Of a stretch of DNA of 7,218 bases, positions 5,613-7,218 are shown in pieces. The translations under genes and the position numbers were made by a program. This stretch comes from Sulfurimonas sp. (GTDB taxonomy: Bacteria; Campylobacterota; Campylobacteria; Campylobacterales; Sulfurimonadaceae), in assembly GCA_024762745.1 (NCBI GenBank), contig JANTGV010000051.1:1-7218 (forward strand). Reading direction: 5' to 3'. A model generated the notes under the pieces. That model was not told the origin of the DNA, ran no database searches, and was given only the letters and a program-made list of their open reading frames with translations. Each line of letters starts with the position of its first letter. The stretch's first letter is position 1.

Positions 5613-7218
5613 ACTTTAAAAGATCTACTGCAGCCTCTTTTTCAAGAGGTTTAGAGTAAATATATCCTTGTATGTAGGTGGCCTGAAATCGTTTGATATA
5701 TTTCAATTGCTCTTCATCTTCTACGCCCTCCACAGTCGTACTCATTCCTAAACTATCAGCTAGTTCAATAGTTGATTTTACTATTGTAAAATCTTTTTTG
5801 TTATTACATATACCATCAACAAATGACTTATCTATCTTAATAGTATCTATTGGTAGATTTTTCAAATATGCAAGGGATGAGTGTCCCGTACCATAGTCAT
5901 CTAAAGATATTTTGATACCAAGGTTTTTAATATTGAAGAGTTGTTCTGTAGTCTCTTCAATATTGTGCATAACTGCACTTTCGGTAACTTCAAGTTCTAT
6001 ATGCCCTTCATGGATCCATTTGGTCTCTATAAGTGACTCAATCTGCTTTATGAGTCTGTTTTCTTTAAAATGTATTGCAGAAATATTTATGGCAATTGAA
6101 AAGTCGTTATATACATTGCTAAACTCGCTACACACACTATTTATTTCTTTAAATATCCACTCTGTGATCTCAACAATAAGACCACTCTCTTCCGCAACTG
6201 GTATAAAATCATCAGGTCTTATAAAACCTTTTGTTGGGTGAACCCATCTAATAAGTGCTTCAAAACCAACTATTCTCTTTTCAGATGTAGTGTATTTTGG
6301 CTGGTAATAGAGTATAAACTCATTATTTTTTATAGCATTTTTTAGCTCATATTTTATATGAATTTTTTTATTTGCCTCTATTTGCATCTGTTCTTGAAAA
6401 AGAGTAGTTTTACCTTTTCCTTCTTGTTTTGAACGGTGCATTGAAAGATCAGCAGCTGAAAGTAATTCTTTAGAACTACTTCCGTCTTCGGGGTAGAATG
6501 AGATACCAATGCTTAGGGTAATGTTTATTTTTTTAGAGTTTATAGTGATCGTATTTTTAGAAAAGTCAGATACTTTAGAAGCGATTAAAAGTGCATCTTC
6601 AGGCTCTTTAACTTGATATGAAATGATAGCAAACTCATCTCCCCCAAGACGAGAGATAATATCAGTATCACAAAAGTTTGCTCGAAGATAATTAGCAAAC
6701 TCTTTTAGCATAATATCTCCATTAGAGTGTCCCATTGTGTCATTGATTTCTTTGAAATTATCTAAGCCAATAAAAAGAAGAGCAAAGGCTTCCTTTTTTC
6801 TTCGTTTGATTGTTTTGTTGAGTATTCGAAGAAAATAAGATCGATTAACAAGGCTCGTTAAAGCATCATAGTATGCGAGATGTCGAATTTGCTTTTCTTG
6901 ATCGACTAACTTGCTGATATCTTGGCTCATTGCAACATAGTGTGTGACTTTGTTTGTGTCACTACTTTTTAGAGACCAGATGTTTTGCCATACTGTATAG
7001 GTACTACCATCTTTTTTTCTGTTTGTAAGTTGACCTTGAAAACTTCCGTATTTGGTTAAGTTTGCCCACATTGTTTTATAAAATTCATCATCTTGAATAT
7101 TCGATTTCATAAACTCTTCAGGCTTTTTACCTAGCACATATGCCTCGGCATATCCACTCATTTTTTCAAAGGCAGGGTTAATTGAGATAATACTTTTGTT
7201 TTTATCAGTAATCATTAT
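5602..7218 (-). CDS. PAS-GGDEF-EAL cyclic-di-GMP signalling protein, probable phosphodiesterase (5' end missing, partial)
   Basis: Residue numbers count from the ATG at 7215, which is internal: it falls inside the PAS core (MITDKNKSIISINPAFEKMS), the frame stays open to the window edge, and no Shine-Dalgarno can be seen, so the true start and any sensor or membrane domain lie to the right. Order: PAS/PAC (1-100), signalling-helix linker, GGDEF (about 112-275), EAL (about 288-535). The EAL domain looks catalytically complete: EAL at 319-321, N377, E409, DDYGTG at 439-444, K460, E496 and Q516. The GGDEF domain keeps the GGDEF motif (191-195) but has Gly150 where the metal-binding Asp of diguanylate cyclases is expected (FIGLDNFK), and Cys182 in place of the inhibitory-site Arg. 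Net c-di-GMP hydrolysis, possibly tuned by GTP binding and PAS input, is the best inference. It faces flgE tail to tail, overlapping by 11 bp. A direct link to the flagellum is only suggested by position. Confidence 0.93.
   Translation of the reverse strand: MMITDKNKSIISINPAFEKMSGYAEAYVLGKKPEEFMKSNIQDDEFYKTMWANLTKYGSFQGQLTNRKKDGSTYTVWQNIWSLKSSDTNKVTHYVAMSQDISKLVDQEKQIRHLAYYDALTSLVNRSYFLRILNKTIKRRKKEAFALLFIGLDNFKEINDTMGHSNGDIMLKEFANYLRANFCDTDIISRLGGDEFAIISYQVKEPEDALLIASKVSDFSKNTITINSKKINITLSIGISFYPEDGSSSKELLSAADLSMHRSKQEGKGKTTLFQEQMQIEANKKIHIKYELKNAIKNNEFILYYQPKYTTSEKRIVGFEALIRWVHPTKGFIRPDDFIPVAEESGLIVEITEWIFKEINSVCSEFSNVYNDFSIAINISAIHFKENRLIKQIESLIETKWIHEGHIELEVTESAVMHNIEETTEQLFNIKNLGIKISLDDYGTGHSSLAYLKNLPIDTIKIDKSFVDGICNNKKDFTIVKSTIELADSLGMSTTVEGVEDEEQLKYIKRFQATYIQGYIYSKPLEKEAAVDLLKSIV
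5634..5652 (+). terminator. Possible weak terminator hairpin for flgE, inside the convergent gene
   Basis: CCTCTT-TTTC-AAGAGG forms a perfect 6-bp stem with a 4-base loop, starting 22 bases after the flgE stop and followed by only three T residues. It is the only hairpin I found just downstream of flgE, but the short T-run makes it a weak Rho-independent terminator at best. It lies in the last codons of the opposing EAL gene (KPLEKEAAVDL region), so it may simply be coding sequence. Confidence 0.3.

Noticed and set aside
5693..6241. Two forward open frames (67 and 109 codons) inside the c-di-GMP gene
   Set aside because: Both are antisense to the conserved EAL domain and show no recognisable motif; they are shadows of the real reverse-strand gene.

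Overview
This window reads as a flagellar hook-assembly locus from a member of the Campylobacterota (formerly Epsilonproteobacteria), probably a free-living Sulfurimonas-like organism. The DNA is AT-rich and intergenic spaces are short. The 722-residue hook protein has the long, insert-bearing architecture and the N-terminal signature of Helicobacter/Campylobacter FlgE. The order fliK-flgD-flgE-like is the same as the C. jejuni Cj0041-Cj0042-Cj0043 and H. pylori HP0906-HP0907-HP0908 clusters as I recall them. The genus is inference from memory; no database search was possible.

Layout, left to right. (1) 1-1390 (+): fliK, hook-length control protein, cut by the left edge; the reading frame is open to the first bases. 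(2) 1401-2066 (+): flgD, hook-cap scaffold. (3) 2077-3336 (+): a short (419 aa) FlgE-family paralogue. These three are separated by only 10 bp each, with every Shine-Dalgarno fused to the preceding stop codon, so they look like one operon. (4) 3337-3443: the only real intergenic gap (107 bp), carrying a textbook sigma-54 promoter (GG-N10-GC). (5) 3444-5612 (+): the main hook gene flgE, 722 aa. (6) 5602-7218 (-): a convergent PAS-GGDEF-EAL cyclic-di-GMP signalling gene, cut by the right edge and overlapping the 3' end of flgE by 11 bp.

How they work together. FlgD caps the growing hook, FlgE subunits polymerise beneath it, and FliK measures length and triggers the export switch. Placing flgE behind its own RpoN promoter would let hook subunits be made in bulk at the sigma-54 stage, while FliK, FlgD and the short paralogue come from the upstream transcript. 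The opposing gene probably acts mainly as a c-di-GMP phosphodiesterase: its EAL residues look intact, whereas its GGDEF domain has lost a metal-binding Asp and the inhibitory-site Arg.

Most of the window is ordinary core flagellar biology. I see no mobile element, CRISPR array, RNA gene or clearly new system. The points most worth a second look are the tandem unequal hook genes that differ by one block insertion, the sigma-54 promoter between them, and the degenerate GGDEF domain.
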